64,000 nt of DNA from Persicaria tinctoria (taxonomy: Eukaryota; Streptophyta; Magnoliopsida; Caryophyllales; Polygonaceae), in NCBI GenBank assembly GCA_037127255.1, contig JBANSL010000002.1, positions 40,216,892 to 40,280,891 of the forward strand. The letters are read 5' to 3'. The first letter of the stretch is position 1. Each line of letters starts with the position of its first letter. The translations under genes were made by a program, and so were the position numbers. Below the pieces are notes generated by a model that was not told the DNA's origin, searched no databases, and saw nothing but the letters and a program-made list of their open reading frames with translations. Below, piece by piece: positions 33,857 through 44,954 of this stretch.

Positions 33857-35266
33857 AGTTGTATAGCGGCGATGTGTCCGGTCTGCCCCTTGGGATTTGA
33901 ATCTGTATGCCCAGGGAGCTTTTCGGATGGTCGAGGAATTTGTGCCGCAAGTTGACCCACTTAGGTCTCCATTTTCCGCTTCTAAACACCCATATCTTCA
34001 AACCTTGTGGTAAGGCTATGTAGCTGAGATTGGATGACGTTGGTGGACTTCTCATTCTTGGTTTGGTTTCTCCTCAACTCATCGAGGATGAGTTGAAGAT
34101 CATCCTTTCGTTGGTCTCTTTTTGGATGGCCTAGAGCTCAATAAGGTGGGGGTGGCGGGGGGGGGAGGGGGGGGGTTCCTAGGGTTACCTTGGTTCCGTT
34201 GTGGTTGATAGAACCGTTGGTCATCCCAATAGAGATTGGGATCCCCCATGTAAGCCGCTTCTTCGTGAGTCTCCGCTAGGTGGACTTGCTCCGCATGTGG
34301 GCACTCAGGGGTGGTGTGCCACTCAGAGCCGCATTCGATGCAAGGTTGGTTTACTGACAGGCACTTTACTTGTTTTTGGAGCCATCTATTTTGATCTTTG
34401 TAGAATTGCTCCTTGGCGTCCGGATTTATCTCTCTAGAGGGATCATACAGGGGCATGGATGGGGCTTCACGTATGTGTTGTCAGAAGCCATATGAGTCTC
34501 ATACGTGTTGTCGAAGTTCACTAACCTTTCTATGGTTGTCCAAGCCTCCGTCGGTATTTGCTTAATGTAGTGGTATGAGGTGTATGAGTTGATCCACTCC
34601 TTGTTGGGTAGGTCAAGAGAATTGTGGAAAATCTCCTGAATCACGTAGGGTGGCTGCCCATTAGTAGGGCAAGATCGTAAGAGGTCCTTGAACCGCTCCC
34701 ATGCTTGTGCCAGCGTCTCCCCGGGCTTTTGTCAAAAAGTCGTGATCTTCTGTCACAGCATTGTCGTCTTAGAAAGAGGAAAGAATTTGTTAAGGAATGC
34801 ATCCTTAACATTCGTCCATGTCGTGAGTGATCGCGGGGATAGGCCCTCAAGCCATTGCAATGCCTTCCCTGTAAGAAACCAACGGAACATTTTAGTTTGA
34901 CATACTCTAAATTTCCGCCATCGACGATAGTTTCACACAAGTCAACAAATGTCGTTATATGAGTGAGAGGGCATTCATTAATTCTTCCTTCAAAAGTATG
35001 CTTTTTTAATTTCAGAATTCAAAGTTGGAAGGAGGGATAAGAATAGCCGATTCAGGCATTGTCAGGATCAGATGCATGTAATCCTTAGCCGTCGCGGGAT
35101 ATAGGGTGAGTTGAGCTTGGGATTATCTCCTGGCTTGCTTTTCACGATTGGCACATGCCATCTCTATAGCGACTCATGCTCTCTCCATAGCTATAGTAGT
35201 GGTTTGTTCCTATAGCTCCTTCTTAAGCCTCTCGATAAGCTCAGCCTGTGTCTCAGTTGTCGACAT
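33857..35266 (-). pseudogene. Athila gag (nucleocapsid/capsid), decayed
   Basis: Gag builds the particle and binds the RNA. The minus-strand start at 35266 gives MSTTETQAELIERLKKEL. The capsid region reads RWFLTGKALQWLEGLSPRSL, TTWTNVKDAFLNKFFP and LAQAWERFKDLLRSCP, with breaks. Next comes an open stretch (34644-34426) with EIFHNSLDLPNKEWINSYTS. A zinc knuckle CIECGSEWHTTPEC (C-x2-C-x4-H-x4-C) lies at about 34340-34300. It is followed by a Pro-rich run (PPPPPPATP) encoded by a C-run, and the C-terminal VGQLAAQIPRPSEKLPG motif typical of Athila Gag. Many stops and frame changes are present. Confidence 0.9.
34146..34176 (+). repeat. G-run with G-quadruplex potential in gag
   Basis: The plus strand holds GGGGGTGG, C, then a run of ten G, A and a run of ten G. 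On the gag sense strand it is a C-run encoding proline. Such runs are prone to slippage, and frame changes are seen around it. Confidence 0.8.
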
Positions 35267-35418
35267 GATGCTTTTTAACTTAGAATGAATATGGAGATAA
35301 CGCTCAAGCTTGTCTAATTGTTCAAACTCCAGTGTGCGACCAGAGCATTGCATACACCTGTAAAGTAAGCACTAGAAAAAGAACGTTAAAATAACTACCT
35401 AGGGGGTGAATGATCGCT

Positions 35419-35436
35419 TCCCTGGCAACGACGCCA
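35419..35436 (-). other. Athila primer-binding site (degraded tRNA-Asp type)
   Basis: The minus strand reads TGGCGTCGTTGCCAGGGA, two transitions away from the NA1/NA2 site TGGCGCCGTTGCCGGGGA. It lies ten bases inside the proposed LTR end at 35447. Confidence 0.8.
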
Positions 35437-36465
35437 AAATTTAATATGGAGGAAATCGAGTTTAATAAATATAAAATATAAATCAAATAGAATTCTAGTC
35501 CACACAAATAAATACAAGATTCCTCTCGCTGTAGTAGAAGGGAATCATGTTCGATCCACGAGGAAGTGTGTTAGGAGATCCTAGACAGATCGAAATCACG
35601 TTATGATTCGACTCAGAAGACCACTCGATATTGACCGATTCGATATCGACTCAATTCAGTCGATTCCTGGTGAGTTCCTGCAAAGACAAAAGCAATAGTC
35701 AATCTCGAGTTGTTGACTCAATATCGAATGATTGGTGCTCGATGTCGACTGGCTTAGAAAACTTCCAGTCGATCCCAGTTCACTCAATGTCGACTGAGGT
35801 ACAGTCGATGTCGAGTGATTATTCAAAAACCTGAAAAACGCCGGGAAAGATGGTCAAAGAATTAAAGGATGGAAACAAAGGACGATCAAAAATAACAAAG
35901 GTGTTGAGTTTTTCGAGGACCCAACGAACGACAGTATAACGATGTAAACAAATATATAAAAAAGATCTTCGAAAGCCAAGGCTTACCACAACGACAACCA
36001 TGCAAGTGAATTCATAAATCGCAAAAGACAAGAACTTTATCGATAAAGGACAACATCTTTCAATAAATAACACTAATTGCGTCTATCCTTTTCATAATTA
36101 GAGTTTATAGACTTTTGAATAGAAACCCTAATTACTACCCAAGTTTCACAACATGATTTCTCTAACCCTTCGATTAAAGATGAAGCATTATATAGAGAGA
36201 GATAAAGTATCTTTCTTTCGCGACTTAACATTCCACCAGGATGGCTATCGTCGGGCTCACCCCAACCCTAGAAGAAGGGCGACTACTCGCTCATCATAGA
36301 GAAAGACATGACTGATGTAAAATGAACTTGAATAAAACTAAATCAAAGTCTTTACAATTCCGGCGTGCCAACTATCGCAAGAACGCCAAAACCCTAAAAG
36401 CTCTGAAACTCCTAACTCTACTAGATGTATATCTCTGTGAGAGATTGAAAGCTATGAATTAAATA

Positions 36466-37449
36466 GAAACCCCAAATTAATTATTGGGAACCAGGTTGTC
36501 TACCCTTGCAATCCCCTCCTTTTTATGAAAATTGAGGAAATTGGAGTTGTTTTCTCCTTGTTCATCTATCAGTCCGAATTTCGTTTGGGATTTAGGGTTT
36601 TTTTGGGTTTGATTGGTCTTCTCTTTTGGCCTTCTCCTCATTCGCACCCCCGTTTCCATCTTTTGTTAATTAAATTTGGAGCTTTGTGTAATTGGGTCTT
36701 CTCTTTCGAATCCCAGTCTCCTTCCTGCAGATCTCGTCTCTCTTCGTTCAGGATCTGTACAAATTTGTATTCAATTTGGCCTGGTTTCTGATGGGTCCTC
36801 CGTTTGGAAACGATGGCTATCGCCTCCCATTTTGGTACCGTATGTTGCTTCAAGATCTCGGCTCCATGCCGCGTTGATCTCCGGCGTGCTTTTCTAGCGG
36901 CCTCCGGTCTTGTTTTCCCTCGTCGGTGCTGGTGTCCATTTCGAGCTTCGCTATCGTCGATCTTTGCTGGGGTGGTCTGGTGGTTAGGTGCGGCGTGGTG
37001 CTGGGGTCCTCCACCTTCACCGGTGTTCAATTCCGGCCTCTATTTTGCCATTGGTTCCTTGTTGTTCCCATTGTTGCGGTTGTTGGATTGCAAGTTTGGG
37101 ATCGTCCTTGGCGTGCAAGGCTCTGGGTCAACCTTGCACACCAAGTCTGGAACTCAAAAAAAAAACCTTTCTTGGGATTAGGATCGTTTGGTTGGCTTGA
37201 TCTGTTTGTTTGCCGGTTCTTATATTGCACCGTTTTCTTTTTATTTCGTTGTATATTTGACAGTTCGTCATCTGCCAACTCTGTCGGCCTCTCGAGGATC
37301 CAGGCTTGTCTGGTCCTCGAATTATTTCCTTATAAAAAAACTATAAATAAAATCTCATGTATGGGCTAGACCAAAATCCCGAAAGGGTTTGACCAAAATC
37401 TCCAAAAGGTTAGATCAAAATTCCGAAAGGGATTAGAAAATAATCTCAA

Positions 37450-37520
<71 letters not shown>

Positions 37521-38074
37521 CTCCTCAGACTCTTCAGTTTGGTTTCGGGTTAACACACAAATTTCCATGTGGTGATTGATTTCTTCCTTGGTTTGGCCCG
37601 TAGTACTTCCCTCTGTTAGCGTCGATTCATTGTTTTGGTGTGGGTGCATTTAGTTCCGAGTTGGGTTGCAGCATCGGGCTTCCTGTATGATCAAGAGGAT
37701 CGTGGTTGGGTTCGTGGTCTTCGAAGATCCCTCATCTAGGTGGGGGCAATGTCGGTGATTCACCCTTCCACAGGATTCGCCCTTTCCGAAGGTGGGTTGT
37801 TGTTCTCCGCCTTCTTGGCGTTGAGGTGCCGTGAGAGCTGCCATGCTCTCCCGTGTTCTTGGCATTCGTGGCTCGCCTTGGATCTTCCTCGTCTCCTCTG
37901 CTCACAGATGGATTTGTATGGGTTGTTTGGGGGGGTTTCCTTCACTTGGTTTATTTGTGTTATTCAGTATATTGTATGTTGACGGCTTGTCCGTCTACTG
38001 ACTCGTCGGCCTCTTGAGTTATCAGACAGCCTGTTGTCTGGTTCTCAAATTCTTACCTTATCAAAAAAAAAGGT
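36466..38074 (+). mobile_element. Poly(A) retroposon(s) inserted in the Athila LTR
   Basis: The 13-bp TSD TATGAATTAAATA lies at 36453-36465 and 38075-38087, and a short A-run ends the insert (38063-38071). No protein is recognised. Two related 3' ends occur inside. One is near 37275-37340 (ctgtcggcctctcgaggatc ... cctcgaattatttccttata, A7). The other is at 38000-38071 (cgtcggcctcttgagttatc ... ctcaaattcttaccttatc, A9). An (ATT)n microsatellite (37450-37517) lies between them. This may be two tandem copies of one SINE- or LINE-derived family, or one insertion into the tail of another. A third relative is at 45348-45860. Confidence 0.75.
37450..37517. repeat. (ATT)n microsatellite
   Basis: About 22 perfect ATT units occur within the retroposon insertion. 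Confidence 0.97.
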
Positions 38075-38701
38075 TATGAATTAAATAAATGAAAAACCAG
38101 GCTCTATGGCTTTATTTATAGGCCTTAATCATTTCTAGCCAAGGATAAAGAATTCTATCTTAAGCCAAAAGATATAAATCTACTTAAAGAAATATATAAA
38201 TCTAATTAGGTAAATAATATAAATCCTTAGGGGAAAAAAAGAGTCTTCAACCCATAAGGATAGAACTAAGTAGATGATATAAACTCTTGTCTTCGTGCTT
38301 AAGTCTTCTCCTCTTGGATTCGGATCGGCCCAAACGCGTCTCGGCCCCACCGTGTCTTCAGTCGACGTCGAGTAGGTCCACTCGATATCGAGTTTTGTTC
38401 AGTAGATATCGAGTGTGGCTCAGTGTTCACTCGAGATCGGGTGCTCTTCAGTAGACATCGAGTCAAAGCATTCGATGTCGAGTCCCTTTCAGTAGATATT
38501 GAGTGATATTCCAGTGCTTCTTGGTTTTGCTCCGAATTTGCTCTAAATTCTACAATATTAAACAAAAACTTGTGTAGATCGCTATTTCTTGCAAATAAGC
38601 ATAAAGTACACAAATTCACTATATTTCCAACCCATAATATATAAAATAATAGAATAAGGAGCGAAATTAAGCATTAAAAGATGGCAAAAACATGGACATC
38701 A

Positions 38702-39626
38702 AATCACCCCATACTTAAGCTTGCTTGTCCCCAAGCAATAACTTGGATGGTCATACAGGGGAAACCTACAAAAACTCTCAACATAGTGAATTCATTCTCA
38801 TATTAACAAAAACACTCAATCGACATCCTCGAAAATGTACTAATGTCTTCAAATCCATGCTTGTGAATGGAAAGCAACATTTCACACAAAAGGAGGTTAT
38901 GTAAAAACAATTTTCCTACGACAAAGCAACAATAATCAAGATGACTTTATTTGAGCTCAAAAAGGTGTAGATTGGTATAAGGCTAAAGGTGTGATATATT
39001 TGGCCATGTGGTGCTAATGATCCGGGGAAATGGAGTAATTCTTAAACTTTCATACCACATTCCTTCTTCATAAGATTTCTCACCTTTCTCTTATCGCTCA
39101 ATGCTTTTTGCACTATAATGTTTTTACCTCTCTAACCTCAGCACTGTCTTCTCGCGAGTTGCAAACATGGGTGTCATGAACGGCCCCAGATAGTTAGTGC
39201 TTCAGACTCCTTACCTGTGTGTCCCATCCTGCGGAAATAACATCTCAACACAGGCAGATTCGATCTACCTTTATCTCATGAGGTGACCGAATTTTCTTTC
39301 ACTCATTAAATTTTCCACGATATAATTCATCCTGCCAAACTCCAATAATAATAATAACAACACAAATAGCCATATAACATCTCCAAAAATGGCTTCCATT
39401 CTCAACATAATCCTCAGATAGGAAATAAGGTAAAGGATGGGAAATATGTAGTATATATGGAGGAAAAATAATGTAAGGATATATAAGGCTCATATATGGC
39501 TTTTGTGATGCAAATAGGTATAGGTATGGCTAGGAATATAAAAATGAGCATTATATGGAAAATATAAAGTCATCCGTCCTCTTATTGTGCATAATGTCAA
39601 AAGTAACATCAAATTTACCTCACTTT
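38702..39626 (-). mobile_element. Extra Athila 3' tail beyond the 5' LTR
   Basis: On the minus strand this is a second copy of the Athila 3' internal tail, collinear with 1590-2510. It includes the polypurine tract (AAGCTTAAGTATGGGGTG) abutting the LTR start at 38701. The homology stops at about 39626, where a different repeat begins. An internal tail on the outer side of a 5' LTR means that two Athila units share this LTR, as after unequal recombination. Confidence 0.8.
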
Positions 39627-41148
39627 TGATAATTGTTATCTCCGTTAATTTGTTTAAAGTTTATTTTATTTTATTTCTAATTTCTAATTTCATCACACAA
39701 AACCATCATTTTCTCTTATCAGATAAATACTTTACTGACAAGAGGAAAACCTGTCGTTGTTCTTGTCAAAGAATACTCAAACTCACAACTAGTATAGTGT
39801 GTAAGCAAGAGATCGATCCACAGGGAAAACTATTCAATTCAAGTATCAATTATAATCGCTAATAAGAAGATGGGGGTTGTTGGTGTGAAAAGATCCGCCT
39901 TTTATCAAAGCGGAAGCAAGCAAACAAAGTAAATAGATTGTAGAATTCAGGGGAGAGAAATAGGTTCACCTACAATTTATCACTTCGATTGATGAATTCG
40001 ATCCTTGTTTCAACCTCTAGTTCTTGTCTTTTCCTATCAATGTCCTTGTCCAGATCTAAGGTAAATTACTAGTCCTACGAGTCCTAGCAACCCTTATCTC
40101 TAAATAACCCTAACACGGTTAAGATTCAACCTAGAGATAGCATTAAGATTATGAATTAACCAAGGTACACATAATATCAAGCTACGATTCGATATTCAAC
40201 ATGTATTCAACTTCCTACACATCCAATTAGTCCTACGAGTCCTAAAGGGATATGATTGCCACTTGGGTTAAGGTTCGCTACGAGGAATCTACAAAACCCT
40301 AGCAATTGAATGAATCTACTCTACCTAGTTGATCAGGCCAGAGAGAATAAAACACATTCAAGCAATTAAGCACAAAGAAGTCAAAACATTGCAATAGGAA
40401 TAAGAACTAGATTAAGAAACTCACAATTCAACAATCAAAGATCCAAACTGTAGGCGAAACCTTGAGAGTTTAGTTGCTCATGCTCAATGGCGCTCTCAAC
40501 AATTGAATAAAGTGCATAAGGTTAGTGAAAGAATAAACTAGAAAAGTCTTATAAAGCCTCTGACAAGTCGGCCAAAGAATAAAACAAAAAAACCCTAAAT
40601 AAAGTCCAATTCTGAACGGCGTGTTTCTGCGAGGGCCGCGGGGCAGCCAACCCAGGCCGCGGGGTGGCCGGCGATCAACGAAATCGCTCGTCAGAGGTTC
40701 AGGCCGCGGGGCGGCTTTTACTGTTCACAGCGATTTTTTCGTTTCGAATTTGGTCTCGATGTCAACACAAAAGTTGTAGATCTCGAAGAGAGCTTTCCAA
40801 CGCATGGTTATAATAGTCAATCGGACCACCGAGGCCTCCAGAAAGTGCGAAACAAGTTCAGCATGTCTGGCGACAATTTTTGCTGATTTGTTATTCACTT
40901 AGGCTCTCAAAATTCGACTCCGCTCCCGTACTCTTCACTTTTCTTCCTCAACTTGAATCTTTCTTCATCCAAGAGTCTCCTCATTCCTCGTCGGATCCAC
41001 ATTTACCTGAAATTAACCATAAAAGCGTATAGATTCCGACTCCACCAACAAAACGAGTATAAATGCAAATCTAGCTTAAACCATGCATTATGCACATCTA
41101 AATCATGCTAAATGCAACCTAATATGCCTACCTAAATGCATGCTATCA
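39627..41148 (-). mobile_element. Solo-LTR-like copy of another gypsy family
   Basis: It is bounded by TGATAATTG and GCATGCTATCA. It has LTR-like character, with a sequence like gatcgatccacaggga near one end, as in the 3' ends of the NA LTRs read in reverse. It carries the ~90-bp block shared with the NA LTRs (40756-40850), in the opposite direction relative to the presumed LTR sense. A GC-rich triple repeat around CCGCGG lies at 40634-40735. No 5-bp TSD was found, so the boundaries or the solo-LTR call could be wrong. Confidence 0.45.
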
Positions 41149-41809
41149 TTTACTTATGAATAATTTGATTTTCTGTGAGATGAAACAGTTACTTGCTTAT
41201 TATACTTGCATGATTGAGTTATATTTTGATAGGAACAACAACAATTTTCTCCTATTATTGACAATTGTGGACTTTTCTTTTCTTTTCATATTATGAGTTT
41301 TATTTTCCTATTTAATGTTGCACTGCTCTAGCCAATTGTCAATGTTGTACTGTGTTTGTTTAGGGTCCATGAAAAATCAGTAAGAGTCATAATAGTGAAT
41401 GCCAATTATTCGAATATATCAAATACAAGCAAACAAATCTTTTGTCTACCTTGAATGGCAAACTTACATAGAACACAATTCAATCATATATCTCTAGTTT
41501 AGCCGGTTCAAAGCTAAGTTTCAAAAAAATTAAGTCTAATGGTCGCAAGAGGTATACTTCAGACAAACAAGAAAAATAAGGGCACAAATCATTTCTATGT
41601 AAGAGCAATTTTCGAAAATATGTATAGGAAGGCTCAATCTTCCATTCAGTTCTTATTTTTCTTGTCCTCTTTTCCTTGTATCTCACGTAAAAACAAACTG
41701 TACTTTTTTACTTTTGAAAATTAAACTTAATTTTGTGTTTTAATTATCTAAGTTACAAATTCAAAGTTATATACATGCATGCATTTAACTCCATTGAAGA
41801 CATTGAAGT

Positions 41810-43236
41810 TGATGCATGGTAGAAACGTAGGAATTCACTTCCTAAGTTTAAAGTAATAAGTTTGTAGGAAGTTCATGTTAACATTCACGCACCACTAGTC
41901 CTATAAATAGACTATGTATTTTGAGTTTAGAATAACAGTTAAAACACATTTGCAGAAGCATTTTGAGTTTCTCTTCCACTTCAAATAGCCTCTTCTTATA
42001 TTATTTCCTCATAAAATTCTATCAAATTGGTTTCAGAGCCCGATTATGGAAAATTCAAGTATTCCATTCCAATTTCCTTGTCTCAGAAAAGAAAATTAGG
42101 AGAATTGGTGTCTCCACATGAAGGCACTTCTTGGTTCCCAAGATGTGTGAGAGATTGTTGAGAGAGGTTATAAGATGCCTCAAGACAAAGCTTTGTTGAT
42201 TCCCATCGAGAAGGAGGTCTTTCAAAAGACATGGAAGAAGGACCAACAAGCTCTCCCTCTCATCCACCAATGTCTAGATCAGTACATGTTTAAAAGAGTG
42301 GCCAATGAGACACCGCCAAGCAAGCATGGGAAATCTTGAAAACCTCTAACCAAGGGGTTGATGAGGTGAAGAAGGTGCACTTGCAATCTTTCCGACGTGA
42401 ATTTGAATGTCTTCCAATGCAAGAGTCTGAATCGTTTGCAGATTTCGTGCAAGATTGTTAACCGTGGTCAACCAAATCAAGTGATATGGAGAAAGCATCA
42501 AGGATGCCTGAGTTGTTGAGAAGATAATTCCTTCGTTGCCAATGTAGTTTGATCACGTTGTAGTAGCCATCGAAGAGTCAAAAGACTTGGAGACTATGAT
42601 TGTTGAATAACTCATGGGTTCTTTACAAGCCCTTGAGAAGATCAAAAGCAGAAAGGATGAGCCAACAGAGCATGTCTTACCCACCAAGCACTTAACCCAA
42701 GAGAAAGGCGATGGTCAAGAGAAGTCTCTAATAGGAAGAGGACGATGATGTTGATCCTTTCGAGGAAGAGGAAGAGGTGGACCATCAAACCATGACTCCA
42801 ATGATGGAGAAAGTAATCAATCCTTGAGAGGACAAGGAAGAGAAAACTTTGACAAATAGGATAAGTCAAAGGTTCGATGTTATAATTGTCAAACATTTGG
42901 GCACTATGCTCGAGATTGTTTGAGTGCTACTAACATTGTTGAGGAGAAGCCCAAATATGAGGAGGATTTAAAAGTTGACGATGACACTTTGTTTCTAGCC
43001 TACCAAGGCGAGGACAAAGATTGACGTATGTTACCTTGATAATGCGGCGAGCAACCACATATGTGGTGACAAGAAGAAATTTTTAGAGTTTGATGAGTTG
43101 ATCACTGGAGGTGTTACCTTCAGAGATAACTCCAAGGTTCCCATCAAGGGAAAAGGTACAATTTTGTTATGTATGAAGAATGGTGGTCATCAGTTCTTAA
43201 GCAATGTTTATTTTGTTCCTAACATGAAGAGCAACT
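41810..43236 (+). mobile_element. Ty1/copia remnant with short LTR, gag and protease parts
   Basis: A 215-bp LTR (41810-42024, TGATGC...TATCA) has a TATA box TATAAATAG at 41902-41910. It is followed by primer site TGGTTTCAGAGC (42028-42039), close to the initiator-Met type. The element breaks off in the protease. No 3' LTR was found. The preceding 41149-41809 is AT-rich with no supported gene. Confidence 0.8.
42045..43236 (+). pseudogene. Copia gag-protease fragment
   Basis: From ATG 42045 the plus strand reads MENSSIPFQFPCL, then ENWCLHMKALLGSQD and [20 protein letters not shown]. Next comes VKKVHLQSFRREFECLPMQ, the usual copia Gag (UBN2) pattern with stops and frame changes. A zinc knuckle CYNCQTFGHYARDC lies at about 42878-42920. 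The protease motif YLDNAASNHICGDKKKF, with the copia-type D-N/S-A/G-A-S-N-H, lies at about 43030-43080. The sequence then reads FLSNVYFVPNMKSN and stops at 43240. Not functional. Confidence 0.85.
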
Positions 43237-43239
43237 AGT

Positions 43240-43667
43240 GCTTTTTTTTTATGGCATTTACATCGTTATTTCCTCAATCCAAAAATGACCTAGAAGCTAA
43301 GGAGGTCCAATAAGTCTTGATGATACCAGATCATTCCTCTAAGGTTTTTCAGTCCGCGTCAAGTCCAAAATGACCCGATCCAAACTTAGGAGTTGTGATG
43401 AAACTAGGAGAAATAAACCGGTGTAATAAGTCACGTCTAAAATACCATATTTCGAGCGAAAGCTCAAACAAACTATTTCGTCCATGGATAAAAGATCAGT
43501 AGTTATGATGTACAGGTGTCTCACATGCCCACATTCCACGATTACCTTAAACCGCTACACGTGTCAAAACTAACTCGCCATCTGTCATTACCTCGCCAGT
43601 ACTGTCTGCCTACTATAACAGGGGAGCAAGGACAAAGAAAAGTGGAACTTTTCAAAAATCTAAGAAA

Positions 43668-43738
<71 letters not shown>

Positions 43739-44950
43739 GAAAAAGAAGAAGAAGAAAAGAGCCAAGATCGAGGATCGAGATTTTATCAGTCAAAGTTGCG
43801 CGATCGAAATCCTTGATAGCTCCGTGGAGAAAGTTGTTGACTTCTCTAGTGTCAACAAGGTGATAGACTTTCGAAAGACCCTCATGGAGAAGGTAAATAT
43901 TGACCGCGGCGAATCCATATCACGCCCTCTGTCCGCGTCACAAGTATTTCTCACTGGCTCTATGGGTTAAAGATGTAGCTCTGAAGGTCAGAAGAGGGAG
44001 GTTTAGAACTGACCGTGTCAACACAACACAGGTTGGGCCGTGCGCAAATGAGACATGCGGGTCAGGTAAGCTCATTATGGACGTGCCAAACCTTCCCAGT
44101 TCTCTTTAGGTCCCACTCGAAATGGGATTTTAATGGGGGGTTTCATCACTAATTGGATCAGCAGTTGAGAAATTTGTAAAAAAAATAGAAAGATTTCCAG
44201 ATTGACTAGATATGAAGCTCGATCAGCAGTCAAAACCGCAAATTGAAACGAACTTTTAAACGCAAATTGAAACCCCAAATCGAAGCCCAAAATTGTAAAC
44301 ACAATCCATAATATATACTAAACTGTCAATTCCTAATCAAATTAAGTTTAGTATGAATGTATAGGTTCAACAATTCCTCAATCTCAAATTGTCAACCCTA
44401 ATTCAAACTAATTCTAAATTGCATTGAAACCCTAAATTGAAGCCCCAAGTGACAAGGTTTAATTGAACCCCCAATTTACAAATCCTAAATTGACTTACCT
44501 GACTAGTTGATGGCTCCACCACCACTTCTGGCGAGTTGAGTGGCACCTCCACCACTCCGAATGACGCCTGCTTTGATTGTTTTCACCGATTCAAGGATGG
44601 GTGGGCCTCTTCTCCCTCTCCTCTAGGTCAAGCGTCGAAGCTCTTCTATGTCTGTTTTTTAGCCTCTTCTCCAAGTCCTTCTCTAGGTCGAGAAGCTCTG
44701 CTTCTCCAAACCTTCTTTTGGTGGCCTCGGGCTCTCGTTGCCGGCGGTTTGTGCCTCAGGCTCCAGCCAGCCTCTCATCTTCTCTCCTCTCTTCCCTTCG
44801 CTCCTGACTCTTGAGCGTAGATAGAACGTTCAATTAACGGGGCTCTCTTAGTTTCAACTTACCAGGGGCACGACGCGAAATACATACAAAACTCACGGGT
44901 ACCGGGAGAATTTAGTTAATCTTTCGTACACCACGCGAAATAGGCAATAC
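43240..44950. other. Unassigned stretch with (GA)n run and a possible exon
   Basis: No gene is recognised. It holds a long (GA)n microsatellite (about 43672-43733) inside sequence resembling an LTR or promoter leader (43330-44110). A minus-strand segment at about 44780-44497 ends in a perfect CAG|GTAAGT donor, which could be a captured first exon (MRGWLEPEAQTAGNESPRPP frame). Repeats of aaaccctaaattg lie near 44260-44480. Confidence 0.3.
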
Positions 44951-44954
44951 CATA

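Larger units (their letters stand above)
35447..38701 (-). mobile_element. Athila 5' LTR with retroposon insertion
   Basis: The minus-strand LTR runs from TGATGTCCATG (38701) to ...CCTCCA (35447). It is collinear with the 3' LTR at 1-1589, apart from the insertion at 36466-38087 and the absence of the 499-bp duplication. The TATA box is at 38120-38114. TCGA-dyad clusters lie at 38350-38510 and 35600-35820. Unusually, more Athila tail sequence follows on its far side (38702-39626). Confidence 0.85.

Noticed and set aside
36525..37369. Overlapping open frames of 70-147 codons in the retroposon insertion
   Set aside because: They overlap in three frames, lack domains, and the two related 3' tails indicate a non-coding retroposon.
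39627..41148. Full LTR retrotransposon starting here and continuing into the copia-like coding region
   Set aside because: The coding region has its own short LTR and Met-type primer site at 41810-42039, so the two are separate elements.
43516..43863. Open frames with Arg-Glu repeats
   Set aside because: Produced by the (GA)n run; no domain or conservation.
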